From Rubripirellula obstinata (GTDB taxonomy: Bacteria > Planctomycetota > Planctomycetia > Pirellulales > Pirellulaceae): DNA of 52,417 nucleotides. Location of the stretch: positions 1 to 52,417 of the forward strand of contig NZ_LWSK01000034.1 in the NCBI RefSeq assembly GCF_001642955.1, in the 5' to 3' direction. The position numbers were made by a program, and so were the translations under genes. This document shows positions 33,372 through 42,503 of the stretch, in pieces. The notes beneath the pieces were generated by a model that worked only from the letters and a program-made list of their open reading frames with translations, had not been told where the DNA came from and did no database searches. How positions within the stretch are numbered: position 1 is the stretch's first letter; every line of letters begins with the position of its first letter.

Positions 33372-35294
33372 TCAAGTCAATCCTTGGTCGACGGGCAAAC
33401 CGTTTTCCTGGCAATAGGCGGCAATCTCCAGCCGGAAAAGCTCGCCGTAGTCCGTTAACTTTTTGGCACCCACACCACGTAGCGTCGCCATCGTTTCCAG
33501 CGTACTGGGACGGACTCGGGCCATTTGCCGCAGTGTTTCATCGCCAAAGATCACATAGGCGGGAACTCGTGATTCGGTCGCCATTCGGCTGCGAAGTTGA
33601 CGAAGGTGATCGAAAAGTTCGCGATCGACGCCATCCCAAGATGTGCCGGACTTCGATCCGCCGGCCGATCCGCTGGCCGATCCGCGCGAGCCGCGTGAAT
33701 AGGTGGATGACTTGGGTTTGGCCGCGGTGGTCAGCCGCACTTCGCCATCGCCACGAATCAATTCCCAACCGGGTTCTGACAGCGACAGCGTTTGGTACTC
33801 ACCCGTTCGATACAAAAAACCTTGCCCGACAAGCTGGTCGATCCACATCCGCACGGCTGCTTGGCCCTCGGAGGACAGCAACCCAAAGGTGCTGAGTTTG
33901 TCGTGCCGCATTTCAATCAAGCGACTCTCTTTTGATCCGGCCAAAACCTTGGCAACGTGGGTGGCACCGAAGCGTTGATTGACGCGAACCACGCACGACA
34001 GGATTTTCTGCGACAAGACAACAGGATCTTCGACTAATTCCAATTCACCCAAACAGACGTCGCACGCGCCGCATGAATCAGTTGCATATTCTTGACCAAA
34101 GTATTCGACCAACGAACGGTGACGGCAAACGGTCCCCGATGCCAAGGTGTGCATCGCTTCGAGCGAGGCGAAGGCGGCCGTGTTGTCAGATTCACCGGAC
34201 ATGATCTTCTTCCAGGTGACCAGGTCGCCACCGGAATAGATCAGCACACATTCGCTTTCCAAACCATCGCGTCCGGCGCGGCCGCTTTCTTGTTGATAAT
34301 GTTCGATTGACTTTGGCATTCCCGCATGCACGACGTAACGAACATTCGATTTATCGATTCCCATACCAAACGCCACGGTCGCCACAATGACATCGCACTT
34401 TTCACGGATGAACGCTTCCTGGTTGGCTTGTCGTTTGGAATCGTCCATGCCAGCGTGATAGGCACGGGCCGACACCTTGTTGGCTTTCAGAACCTCCGTC
34501 ACACGTTCGACTTCTTTGCGGCTGATGCAGTAGACAACGCCTGATTCACCGGGGTGCCGCTTGGCGACTTCGACGACCTGCGCGGTCCGGTTGGCTGATC
34601 GCAGCATTCGGTAAGTCAGGTTGGGGCGGTCAAAGTCGCCCACCAAAATCTCTGCGTCTTGCAATCCAAGTTGTTCGGCAATGTCGCGGCGCACAGGCTC
34701 AGATGCGGTCGCGGTGTAAGCGTGAACCGAAGCGGTGGGGAAACGCTGTTTCAGCATCCGCAAGCCGCGGTATTCTGGTCGGAAGTCGTGTCCCCAATTG
34801 CTGATACAGTGGGCTTCGTCGATGGCGAAGAACGAGACTTGATTCCGGCTCAGGAAGTCGATCGTCCGTTGCTGCAACAATCGCTCCGGTGCAACGTACA
34901 GGAATTTCAGTTCGCCCGATCGGATCAACGTAGCAACGTGTTGTTTTTCGTCATCAGTTTGCGTGCTGTTGACGAATGCAGCGGAGATCCCGTTGGCGAC
35001 CAGCGCATCGACCTGGTCTTTCATCAGCGAGATCAACGGAGAAACGACAACCGCAAGCCCCGGTTTGGCGATTCCAGGAACCTGGAAACAAAGCGACTTG
35101 CCGCCGCCGGTCGGCAGCACGGTTAGCGAATCACGCCCGCCGAGGACACAGTCGATTGACTCCGCCTGTAAAGGACGAAATGCGTCGTAACCCCAGACTT
35201 CTTTGAGGATTTGATTGACGTCACCCGACTGAGTGTCGTTCTTGGGTTCCGTTTCCGTTTCAGCGGGTGGCATTTCCATTTTTGCAGTTTCCAT
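33372..35294 (-). CDS. recQ: ATP-dependent DNA helicase RecQ
   Basis: A 640-residue 3'-5' helicase that unwinds forked and recombining DNA. Helicase motifs: PTGGGKS (I), DEAHCISNWGHDFR (II with the aromatic loop), MGIDKSNVRYVVHAG (V) and QQESGRAGRDG (VI). The RQC zinc cysteines follow (CRHRSLVEYF, CGACDVC), then a winged-helix region, a Ser/Gly-rich linker with repeats (SRGSASGSAGGSKSG) and an HRDC domain at the end. I chose ATG 35294; a TTG ten codons upstream is the alternative. Flanked by repeat elements on both sides. Confidence 0.96.
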   Translation of the reverse strand: METAKMEMPPAETETEPKNDTQSGDVNQILKEVWGYDAFRPLQAESIDCVLGGRDSLTVLPTGGGKSLCFQVPGIAKPGLAVVVSPLISLMKDQVDALVANGISAAFVNSTQTDDEKQHVATLIRSGELKFLYVAPERLLQQRTIDFLSRNQVSFFAIDEAHCISNWGHDFRPEYRGLRMLKQRFPTASVHAYTATASEPVRRDIAEQLGLQDAEILVGDFDRPNLTYRMLRSANRTAQVVEVAKRHPGESGVVYCISRKEVERVTEVLKANKVSARAYHAGMDDSKRQANQEAFIREKCDVIVATVAFGMGIDKSNVRYVVHAGMPKSIEHYQQESGRAGRDGLESECVLIYSGGDLVTWKKIMSGESDNTAAFASLEAMHTLASGTVCRHRSLVEYFGQEYATDSCGACDVCLGELELVEDPVVLSQKILSCVVRVNQRFGATHVAKVLAGSKESRLIEMRHDKLSTFGLLSSEGQAAVRMWIDQLVGQGFLYRTGEYQTLSLSEPGWELIRGDGEVRLTTAAKPKSSTYSRGSRGSASGSAGGSKSGTSWDGVDRELFDHLRQLRSRMATESRVPAYVIFGDETLRQMARVRPSTLETMATLRGVGAKKLTDYGELFRLEIAAYCQENGLPVDQGLT

Positions 35295-35349
35295 GGCAAT
35301 ACTATCCGGGGCAAACGCGAACAAGGCAAGCCGATTGTTTTGGACTCAT

Positions 35350-35442
35350 GTAGGCCGGAACAAGCCGCTTCGGCGCAGTTCCGGCAATTGCATTGCTGGG
35401 CATTGAATTGCCGGAACCGCGCTTCGCTCGCTCCGGCCTACA
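35350..35442 (+). repeat. Paired GTAG-foot repeat of the GCCGGAAC family
   Basis: The left unit 35350-35391 is GTAG, then GCCGGAAC, an inner hairpin GCCG-ctt-CGGC and GTTCCGGC; the right unit 35403-35442 is its inverse ending CTAC. It lies between recQ and the kinase gene and shares its left unit with the copy at 16857-16896. Confidence 0.92.
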
Positions 35443-35482
35443 TCCTCTGGAATCTGTAAGAAGCCTAAATTTTACCCAACAC

Positions 35483-36835
35483 TCAAACCTTGCCGTGGAT
35501 TGCGTACCCGATCACAAAACCGATTGCCAAACTGATGGGGATTGCGATGGCAAGTGCAATTGAGATTGCTTTGGCATGCGACGGGCGAGGCCTTAGCGAA
35601 GGCGTGGTTTCCCAGTCGGCGGATACCGGCAGCGATGCCGAATTCTCGCCGTTGCGACTACCGCTGCGGCTGATGGCACCGCTGCCGGATTCGTCTTGGG
35701 CACTGCGTAACGATTCGCGAAGCTGTGCGGGTTCGTGCGGTGGTGGGGGCGGCGTCCAGGCTTGGCGAGTTTCGCTAGCCGCGACTGAACTTGGCGCGAC
35801 ACTTAAGCCCGAAGTGATCCAAGGCTCCAACCGCTCGGCGACTTCTGCGGCCGATTGAATTCGTCTTGCCGGATCTTTCTCCATCATGTCAGCGATGGTG
35901 TCGACAAAATCTTCGGCCAAGTCGGGTGCCAAGTTACGTGGGTGCCAGGGCGTTTCTTCGCAGTGCCGACGGCATTTGGCCTTGGAATCGCCGCCGGGAA
36001 ACGGCACCTTGCCAGTGACGGTGTAGTACAACGTGCAACCAAGCGAATACAGATCGCTTAGCGGTCCCACCGACATCGGGTCGCGAATCTGTTCAGGCGA
36101 AAGGTAGTCGGCGGTGCCAACGATCTTGCCAGCTCGCGGGTCATCCTGCAGCCCCATGCTCCAGGCCGCCAAACCGATGTCGGACAGTTTCGCGTGCCCA
36201 TCAGGCGTCACCAAAATGTTGCCAGGTTTGATGTCGCGATGAATCAGACCTAGGTCATGGGCGTACTGCAATCCGGTCGCCGCTTGCGAGATCACCAGTG
36301 CTGCTTCGGACATCGTCAGCGCCGTACCATCGCTTTGCATCCGAGACCTAATCATCTTCCGCAGATCGGTTCCCGGCACGTATTCGGTGACCAGATAATG
36401 GACATTCCCATCGACTCCGGCATCGAACGCGCGGACGACATAGGGATTATCCAGCCCGGCCTGCAAACGAATTTCACGCATAAAACTGTCGCGAGATTCA
36501 CGAGTCGATTTTTCCAGCGGCAACACCTTCACCGCACACTCGCGTCCCATCACGCGGTGGACTGCTTTGAACACGCGTCCCATCCCGCCTTGCCCGATAA
36601 AGTCGGTGATCAGGTACGGCCCAAGCGACAACTTGGTGCGTCCATCGCGAAGCTGCTGAGCTTGATAGCTGGTGATCAGCCCGCTCTTGATCAGTGCTTC
36701 CGAAATCTGGGCGTCTGAAACTTCATCCTGATCGTTCGTCTTGGCCAACTCCACCGCACGAGCGTACTTCTTTTCGGAAATCAAGCCACTGCGAATTGCC
36801 GCTTCGGCGAACGATAGTCGAGGATTGCGAGTCAT
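35483..36835 (-). CDS. Membrane-anchored Ser/Thr protein kinase (PknB-like)
   Basis: A 450-residue Hanks-type kinase. An N-terminal helical segment with two similar units (IRSGLISEKKY and IKSGLITSYQ, about residues 14-60) precedes the catalytic domain at about 75-330: glycine loop GQGGMGRVF, Lys103 in AVKVL, catalytic loop HRDIKPGN with Asp201, and the magnesium motif DIG (219-221) where DFG is usual. The C-terminus has a Pro/Ser linker and a membrane helix at about 424-446. Its ATG overlaps the stop of the upstream 995-residue gene by four bases (ATGA), so the two are coupled. Confidence 0.93.
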   Translation of the reverse strand: MTRNPRLSFAEAAIRSGLISEKKYARAVELAKTNDQDEVSDAQISEALIKSGLITSYQAQQLRDGRTKLSLGPYLITDFIGQGGMGRVFKAVHRVMGRECAVKVLPLEKSTRESRDSFMREIRLQAGLDNPYVVRAFDAGVDGNVHYLVTEYVPGTDLRKMIRSRMQSDGTALTMSEAALVISQAATGLQYAHDLGLIHRDIKPGNILVTPDGHAKLSDIGLAAWSMGLQDDPRAGKIVGTADYLSPEQIRDPMSVGPLSDLYSLGCTLYYTVTGKVPFPGGDSKAKCRRHCEETPWHPRNLAPDLAEDFVDTIADMMEKDPARRIQSAAEVAERLEPWITSGLSVAPSSVAASETRQAWTPPPPPHEPAQLRESLRSAQDESGSGAISRSGSRNGENSASLPVSADWETTPSLRPRPSHAKAISIALAIAIPISLAIGFVIGYAIHGKV

Positions 36836-39819
36836 GGCGATTCCTTTGATGTTGAATCGTCGTTTGAAATGGGGGCACCGAAGACGACCATGACTCGGCA
36901 GGCATCATGCCCGTGCATAGGAATCTGAACCGCATCGTTTGTAACTTTAAGGCCTTCATTGTCGTTGGCCTTGCTTCCCGTCAGCCGAAAAGCCGAACTT
37001 GGATCACGATAGAACTTCAATTTGGCGGTGCAGGATTTCCCGCGTGTTGCGATCAATTCAAATTCGACGCCGATGGTTTTGTCAGCGAGTTGATGTACCG
37101 TCATGTCACTGATCAAGACTTCCTTTGGCCCCACGCCGACGAACCAACTGGTGGCAGCAACATCGGGTTTAACGCTGCCAGAAAATTGTTTTGCCGGCGT
37201 CAGCCCGGACCACGCTTCGGCGACAGGTTGCGAAACATCGAATCCATATCGCAAATTAAACTGGTCATCGCCCTGACCGCGGATCATCAGAATCGTGTCG
37301 TAGAACCGTTTGCCCGCCACTCGATGAAGCGGATAGCCGTCGCTGGTGATCAGAGTTTGCCGTTGGGCCTCGTCAATCACCAAGCCAAGCGGCGCGACGA
37401 TTCGTCGGCCGCGACTTAGGTGGACCTTGTCTCGCACGAGCGGACGGCAAACCGCGGACTCGTCCTGCACCGCCACACGAGCGGCGATGTATTGTTTCCA
37501 CTGGCTACTCTGATTCCATTCATTGTCGCCGAATTCCGACGACCGATTCAGTTGCGTTCGCACGCTTAGCACGCGGCTGCCGCTGACCAGTGAATAGCGG
37601 TTCACAAAACTGGCAACAACGACACCGCCGACCAGCAGTTTGCCCTTCGCCTCGATCCGTCCTTCGGATGCGGTGCTTTTGGTGACCAGAATGTCATCGC
37701 AGCGCATCAATGATTCGGGCGGTGATTCGGAATCGGATTCAGTTGCACTGAAGCCTTCCGCGACCAACCGCATCGAAAAGCGATTGCCACGTTGGCCTCC
37801 GCTGTAAACGCCTGCTACGCCACCGGATGTCTTGCTGATTTCGACTTCCATGAATTCATTTTGCAATCGAAATTCCTTGGCGATCGAATTACTGCGGCCC
37901 AAGAACCGATTGCGAATCCAGCCTGTGATCCCGGACGATTTAGAACCGGCTGCACCCGATCGATCGACGGCCGATGCAGGGCGAACGATTGAATAGCCCA
38001 TTGCCGGGACGTCCACGGTAGCGACGTATTGGTCACGGTCTTGATCGCTGGAATAGACATGCGGCATCGCTGCGGGTGGATTGCGGATTTCGGTCGTGAC
38101 TCGCAATGGAATTGAATTTGCATTGACGACCAGTTTGGAATCCCCGTCTGGATCCGACGTCATCCCAATCGTTTTCGCGATTCGATCGGGTTGCTCAACA
38201 AGCGAGTTCTCGCTGGCCTGACCAGAAGTCAAAAAGTCACCGATCCCAGCCATCAATCGATCCTGTCGCTCGGCCGAAGACTTCAAGAACTGATTGGCTG
38301 CATCGGCAATCTGATTTTTTGTTTCGCTGCCGAACAGCTCGTCCAGGTTTGACGGTGGATTCGACGAGATCGCGGGCAGGTTGCCCTGGTGATAGGGGCG
38401 TTCCCCTTTGGTGAAGTAGTCGCCGATTTGCCAGAATCGTCCTAGTGAAAGACTCCATGACGCCAAGCGGCGTAGGTCATGGTAACTGTCGCATCCTTGG
38501 CCCGGCCAATGGACCAGCAAGCCGGTCGCGATCTCACCACTGTCGATCGACTCGCCCAGCTTTGCACCGATCGACAGAAATTCTGCGTCGCTCGATGCAT
38601 CGATTGGTTTCGCGGTCAGAGCTTCAATTTCGCCACCGGTTCCTTCGCCCACGCCAACCGGCAAAACAACTTTGGCTTCGGATCCGTGTCCGCTTCCGGC
38701 TGCAAAGTTCAGTGGAATCACGCCCGCGTAGCCTTGGCTGGCGATTGCCGAGATCAGGTCCGAAGGTGTGTCACCGCTGAGCCGACCGTAAACCAGCGGC
38801 GGTGCTCCGATGCAAGCAGCCGCTTTTTGGTGAGCGCCAGTGATTGCCCGGGCAGCGGCCGTGTAGTCCATCAAGTCGAATTGGGTGCGGCTGCTTGGCC
38901 CACCAGCCGCCCACCCGATCTGGTTCTCGCAAAGCTGTTGCCGAAAAGTCTGACTCGGCAAATCATTTCGCTGGGCCAAATCATCGATTGATTCCTCATC
39001 GATCAGGACATTGACGGGCGTCTTCAAAACACCCTCGTCCTCCGTCGATGCATTGTTGTTGGCGGCATGTTGAATGATCGGGTCGGTGATCGCTTGGTTG
39101 AGCGTAGATGGGGCAACCAGGACGAGATCGATCAGGTGAGGATCGGAGGTGAAATAGTGATCGCGTTCCTCGGCCAGGCAATCAAAGACGTCGTGCAGGG
39201 CCTCGATTGCATCGGAAGTACGGCTAGCCAAGAATGCTTGGGCGGCATCGACGATTCTGGTTTGCAGGTGGATTTGATCCAGGTTGCTGGTGTAGCGAAG
39301 CCGGCGAGTCATGATTTGAATCTGCAAGGCAGCGAACCCGGCGGCGAAGAAATCTTCTGTGCTGATGGTCCGTTCGCCAGCGGTTTGCGGCGGCAGGTCA
39401 GCTTGAATCAGTCCAGCTTGAATCAATTCGTCCAGCATCGTTTTGCGATCGGGGCCGCTAACCCAAACTGCGCCGGCTGATTTTGCCCGCAGAGCGTAAT
39501 TGTCGGGTAATTGCTCGATCGACGGCGCGGGACACGTGAACAAATAGCCACTGAACAGACCGGCTGTCGCTTCAATACCAGTCGCTTCAGTACCAGCCGC
39601 TTCACTTTTTGGGCTCGTTTCCGGTTCCGGCGGCGAATCGGCCCGGTGCCAAGCCGGGATTTGCTCGGTGGCTGCGAGTAGTTGGGGATGCCAAAGCACG
39701 GTCCAGGCGGCCAGGGTGCTGCGGGCGTCACAATCGTCAAGATCGGTCGGAAAATCTTCCAGCGTTCGAGCCGGAATCAAGACGCTGCACTCGACGTTGC
39801 AAGAGTTCGGGTTGGGCAT
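36832..39819 (-). CDS. Large protein of unknown function, possibly glycoside hydrolase-like
   Basis: A 995-residue protein. The first 300 residues are helix-rich with an acidic Thr/Glu linker (EAAGTEATGIEATAG) that looks like a short tandem duplication. The middle has GYAGVIPLNFAAG and VHWPGQGCDSYHD; the last 350 residues are beta-rich (VEISKTSGGVAGVYSGGQ, SRVLSVRTQLNR), reminiscent of the beta-sandwich part of family 38 alpha-mannosidases. Catalytic residues are not clear, so the call is weak. I chose ATG 39819. The end overlaps the start of the kinase gene, which suggests the kinase acts on or with this protein. Confidence 0.55.
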   Translation of the reverse strand: MPNPNSCNVECSVLIPARTLEDFPTDLDDCDARSTLAAWTVLWHPQLLAATEQIPAWHRADSPPEPETSPKSEAAGTEATGIEATAGLFSGYLFTCPAPSIEQLPDNYALRAKSAGAVWVSGPDRKTMLDELIQAGLIQADLPPQTAGERTISTEDFFAAGFAALQIQIMTRRLRYTSNLDQIHLQTRIVDAAQAFLASRTSDAIEALHDVFDCLAEERDHYFTSDPHLIDLVLVAPSTLNQAITDPIIQHAANNNASTEDEGVLKTPVNVLIDEESIDDLAQRNDLPSQTFRQQLCENQIGWAAGGPSSRTQFDLMDYTAAARAITGAHQKAAACIGAPPLVYGRLSGDTPSDLISAIASQGYAGVIPLNFAAGSGHGSEAKVVLPVGVGEGTGGEIEALTAKPIDASSDAEFLSIGAKLGESIDSGEIATGLLVHWPGQGCDSYHDLRRLASWSLSLGRFWQIGDYFTKGERPYHQGNLPAISSNPPSNLDELFGSETKNQIADAANQFLKSSAERQDRLMAGIGDFLTSGQASENSLVEQPDRIAKTIGMTSDPDGDSKLVVNANSIPLRVTTEIRNPPAAMPHVYSSDQDRDQYVATVDVPAMGYSIVRPASAVDRSGAAGSKSSGITGWIRNRFLGRSNSIAKEFRLQNEFMEVEISKTSGGVAGVYSGGQRGNRFSMRLVAEGFSATESDSESPPESLMRCDDILVTKSTASEGRIEAKGKLLVGGVVVASFVNRYSLVSGSRVLSVRTQLNRSSEFGDNEWNQSSQWKQYIAARVAVQDESAVCRPLVRDKVHLSRGRRIVAPLGLVIDEAQRQTLITSDGYPLHRVAGKRFYDTILMIRGQGDDQFNLRYGFDVSQPVAEAWSGLTPAKQFSGSVKPDVAATSWFVGVGPKEVLISDMTVHQLADKTIGVEFELIATRGKSCTAKLKFYRDPSSAFRLTGSKANDNEGLKVTNDAVQIPMHGHDACRVMVVFGAPISNDDSTSKESP

Positions 39820-40151
39820 AGGTCGTGAAATTTGACGCCGGAGTGCTGAACGGAATAAACTAAATGGTGCGAGTCTGGCCAACTTCGCCGCCTTATCTCT
39901 CTTTTATTGATTACCTTATCTCTGGGTGTTAGCCAAACCAATGGGCCGGTGGCTTTGGTTGTAACAACCCTACAACGTGAACGGGCGGGCTGTGATTTGT
40001 CCGCTATCGTCAATTAACGGGTTCGGTGCCGTCCTGTTCCCTGTAAACTGGGGTGGAAAACGGTCAAAAAGTCTGTGGCGTTCACTTGAATCGCCGGCGG
40101 ACAAATCAGCAACGACATTCCCGACCAAACCATCAAAGAACTGAATCAAAC
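39820..40151. promoter_or_regulatory. Divergent intergenic region, large protein and pilM
   Basis: 332 bases between two genes pointing away from each other. The 10-base CCTTATCTCT is directly repeated at 39891-39900 and 39914-39923, 23 bases apart, which could be a regulator site or half-turn-spaced operator. I see no clear sigma-70 pair. There is no hairpin repeat here, unlike most co-directional and convergent gaps. Confidence 0.4.
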
Positions 40152-42431
40152 ATGGCAAGAAGTAGCGCTGGCGTCTGGGGTATCGAAATTGGGCAAACCG
40201 CGATCAAGGCATTGCGTTGTTCCTTGGTCGGTGGCGAGGTCGTCGCGGACGCATTTGATTACATCGAGTATCCCAAGATCCTCAGCCAGCCCGAAGCTGA
40301 TGCGGATGAATTGATCAACGAGGCGCTCGCCCAATTATTGCAACGCAATGATGCGATCAATGAAAAGGTATGCATCAGCGTGCCCGGTCAAAGTGGTTTG
40401 GCAAAGTTCTTTAAACCACCACCGGTCGAAGTCAAAAAAATCAGCGACATCGTTCGCTACGAGGCTCGTCAGCAAATTCCTTTCGATCTAGCCGACGTGG
40501 TTTGGGATTTTCAAATCATGCCCGGCAGCATGGTCGAAGAAGGATACGCACTGGAAAGCGAAGTCGGCCTGTTCGCGATGAAACGCGAAATGGCGTATCG
40601 CCAATTGGCTCCGTTTGATGAATTAAAAATCGAAGTCGATGAAGTGCAACTCGCTCCCATCGCTTTGTTCAACATGCTGACCTACGACCGCATGAACGAG
40701 CGAGTCGAAAACGACATCTTCGATGCTGACAATCCGCCGCCATCAACGGTTCTGTTATCGATCGGAACTGACAGCAGCGATTTGATTGTCACCAATGGGT
40801 TCAGAATCTGGCAGCGGAGTATGCCGATCGGCGGTAACCACTTTACTCGTCAATTGACCAAAGACCTAAAGCTGACGTTTGCCAAAGCCGAACATCTCAA
40901 ACGCAATGCACGCGAAGCGGTTGATCCAAAGCTGGTCTTCCAAACGATGCGACCGGTTTTCAATGACTTGGTCACCGAAGTTCAACGGTCGATTGGTTTC
41001 TTCCGCAGCATCGACAAGAAGGCCGAGATCGAAGAGCTGGTGATCACCGGTAACACGGTCAAGATGCCAGGCCTTGCAGCTTACCTTGGCAAGAACCTTG
41101 GTTTTGAAGTTTCGGTGATCGATCGTTTTAATCGCCTGGGTGGCGAAGACGTTCACGCGATCCCAACCTTCCGCGACAACGCAACCACGTTTGCGGTTTG
41201 TTACGGACTTTGTTTGCAAGGGTTGGGCGTTTCTCAGATTCATGCGTCGTTGGTACCGCAGGAAATCCTGACTCAGCGAATGGTCCGAGCCAAAAAGCCT
41301 TGGACGTTGGCGGCGCTGGCGGCATTGTTGGCCGGCATGACGATTCACTACGGCTTGACGCAAAAGAGTTGGGCGACGACTCACGAAGATCTTTGGGGCG
41401 GGGCCAAGGCGGCCGTCACAAGCACCAGCACTTACTCCAACGAGCAAAAGCAAACTGACGGTGACCTGGAAGCTCAACTGACCTATTTGAACGAGATGGG
41501 AACAGAGGTTTCAGGTAACGCGGAAAGCCGTTTGAAATGGTTGGAGGTGATTCGCGTCATCAATGACGTGGTTCCACGCCCAGACTTTCCCGATGGCAAG
41601 GTGCTAAGCCCCAAGGAACTGCCTTACGTTGACCGCAAAGACATTCACGTCACCGAGATTGAAACCAAGTTCTTTGAAGACTTGGCGACTTGGTGGTCAA
41701 CACCGTTATTGGCGACTCGATATCGCGAAGAGCTTCGTAACTGGGTGGAACTGACGGGCGAAAAATTGCGGCCTGAAGAAGAGGAGGCAATGTTGGCGGC
41801 TGCGGAGGAAAGCTCGATGGGAGCCTCGTCGATGTCTACTGGAATGGATGACATGTACGGCAGCAGTACTTCCAGCATCGATGCGCCGGCGGGCGGACCC
41901 GAAGGCCCTGGCTGGGTCATCCAATTGTCCTGTTACCACTATCACAACGAAATCGATCGCATTGGATTCGAGGGCAGTGACCATGTTCGGCGGATTATGA
42001 CCACTGCTTTCCGAAACAGCAAAGTCAAGTTGCCCATCGGCAGCGACGACAACGGGAATCCGATTTACGATGAATTTACAATGCAAGAAATGGGGATCGA
42101 TTACCCATTCCTGCTTAACGATGAACGTCCTAGGGAAGTCGAGATCGCTAATCCCGATTTCGATGAGGATGCCTACCAAGCGGCGATCGAAAACCGAACC
42201 GACACCGCGACCACTCGGCGAGATGAATTACGAGACGCGGACGGCAACCTGGTGGACCTGCCAACGCTGATCGTTCGCAAGCATGAATTCATCTATCAGT
42301 TTGTCTGGAAAGAAAACACACTCAGCGAGCGTCTGAAAGCTCGTGAAGAAGCAAGAATCAAAGCGGAAGAAGAAGCGGCGTTGGCGGGCGATGCAGATCC
42401 GCTTGCCGACCCAGCCGATGTCAACTTTTAA
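40152..42431 (+). CDS. pilM: PilM-type protein with a membrane helix and a large C-terminal domain
   Basis: A 759-residue protein. Residues 1-370 are an actin-fold PilM domain: GIEIGQTAIKALRC, EARQQIPFDLADVVWDF, LLSIGTDSSDLIV and ITGNTVKMPGLAAYLG. Unlike usual PilM (about 350 residues, cytoplasmic), it continues into one membrane helix at about 382-402 (WTLAALAALLAGMTIHYG) and a further 350 residues, with a Met/Ser-rich linker near 555-580 and a charged C-terminus. This could be a PilM-PilN fusion, since PilN is a short membrane protein following PilM. ATG 40152 follows a weak purine-rich site. Two membrane proteins follow on the same strand. Confidence 0.9.
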   Translation: MARSSAGVWGIEIGQTAIKALRCSLVGGEVVADAFDYIEYPKILSQPEADADELINEALAQLLQRNDAINEKVCISVPGQSGLAKFFKPPPVEVKKISDIVRYEARQQIPFDLADVVWDFQIMPGSMVEEGYALESEVGLFAMKREMAYRQLAPFDELKIEVDEVQLAPIALFNMLTYDRMNERVENDIFDADNPPPSTVLLSIGTDSSDLIVTNGFRIWQRSMPIGGNHFTRQLTKDLKLTFAKAEHLKRNAREAVDPKLVFQTMRPVFNDLVTEVQRSIGFFRSIDKKAEIEELVITGNTVKMPGLAAYLGKNLGFEVSVIDRFNRLGGEDVHAIPTFRDNATTFAVCYGLCLQGLGVSQIHASLVPQEILTQRMVRAKKPWTLAALAALLAGMTIHYGLTQKSWATTHEDLWGGAKAAVTSTSTYSNEQKQTDGDLEAQLTYLNEMGTEVSGNAESRLKWLEVIRVINDVVPRPDFPDGKVLSPKELPYVDRKDIHVTEIETKFFEDLATWWSTPLLATRYREELRNWVELTGEKLRPEEEEAMLAAAEESSMGASSMSTGMDDMYGSSTSSIDAPAGGPEGPGWVIQLSCYHYHNEIDRIGFEGSDHVRRIMTTAFRNSKVKLPIGSDDNGNPIYDEFTMQEMGIDYPFLLNDERPREVEIANPDFDEDAYQAAIENRTDTATTRRDELRDADGNLVDLPTLIVRKHEFIYQFVWKENTLSERLKAREEARIKAEEEAALAGDADPLADPADVNF

Positions 42432-42503
42432 AGACGACACCATCGCACATCATATTTACTCAGCTCAAAAACACTCAGCAGCCTCAAGCCGGTAGGACAC
42501 GAA

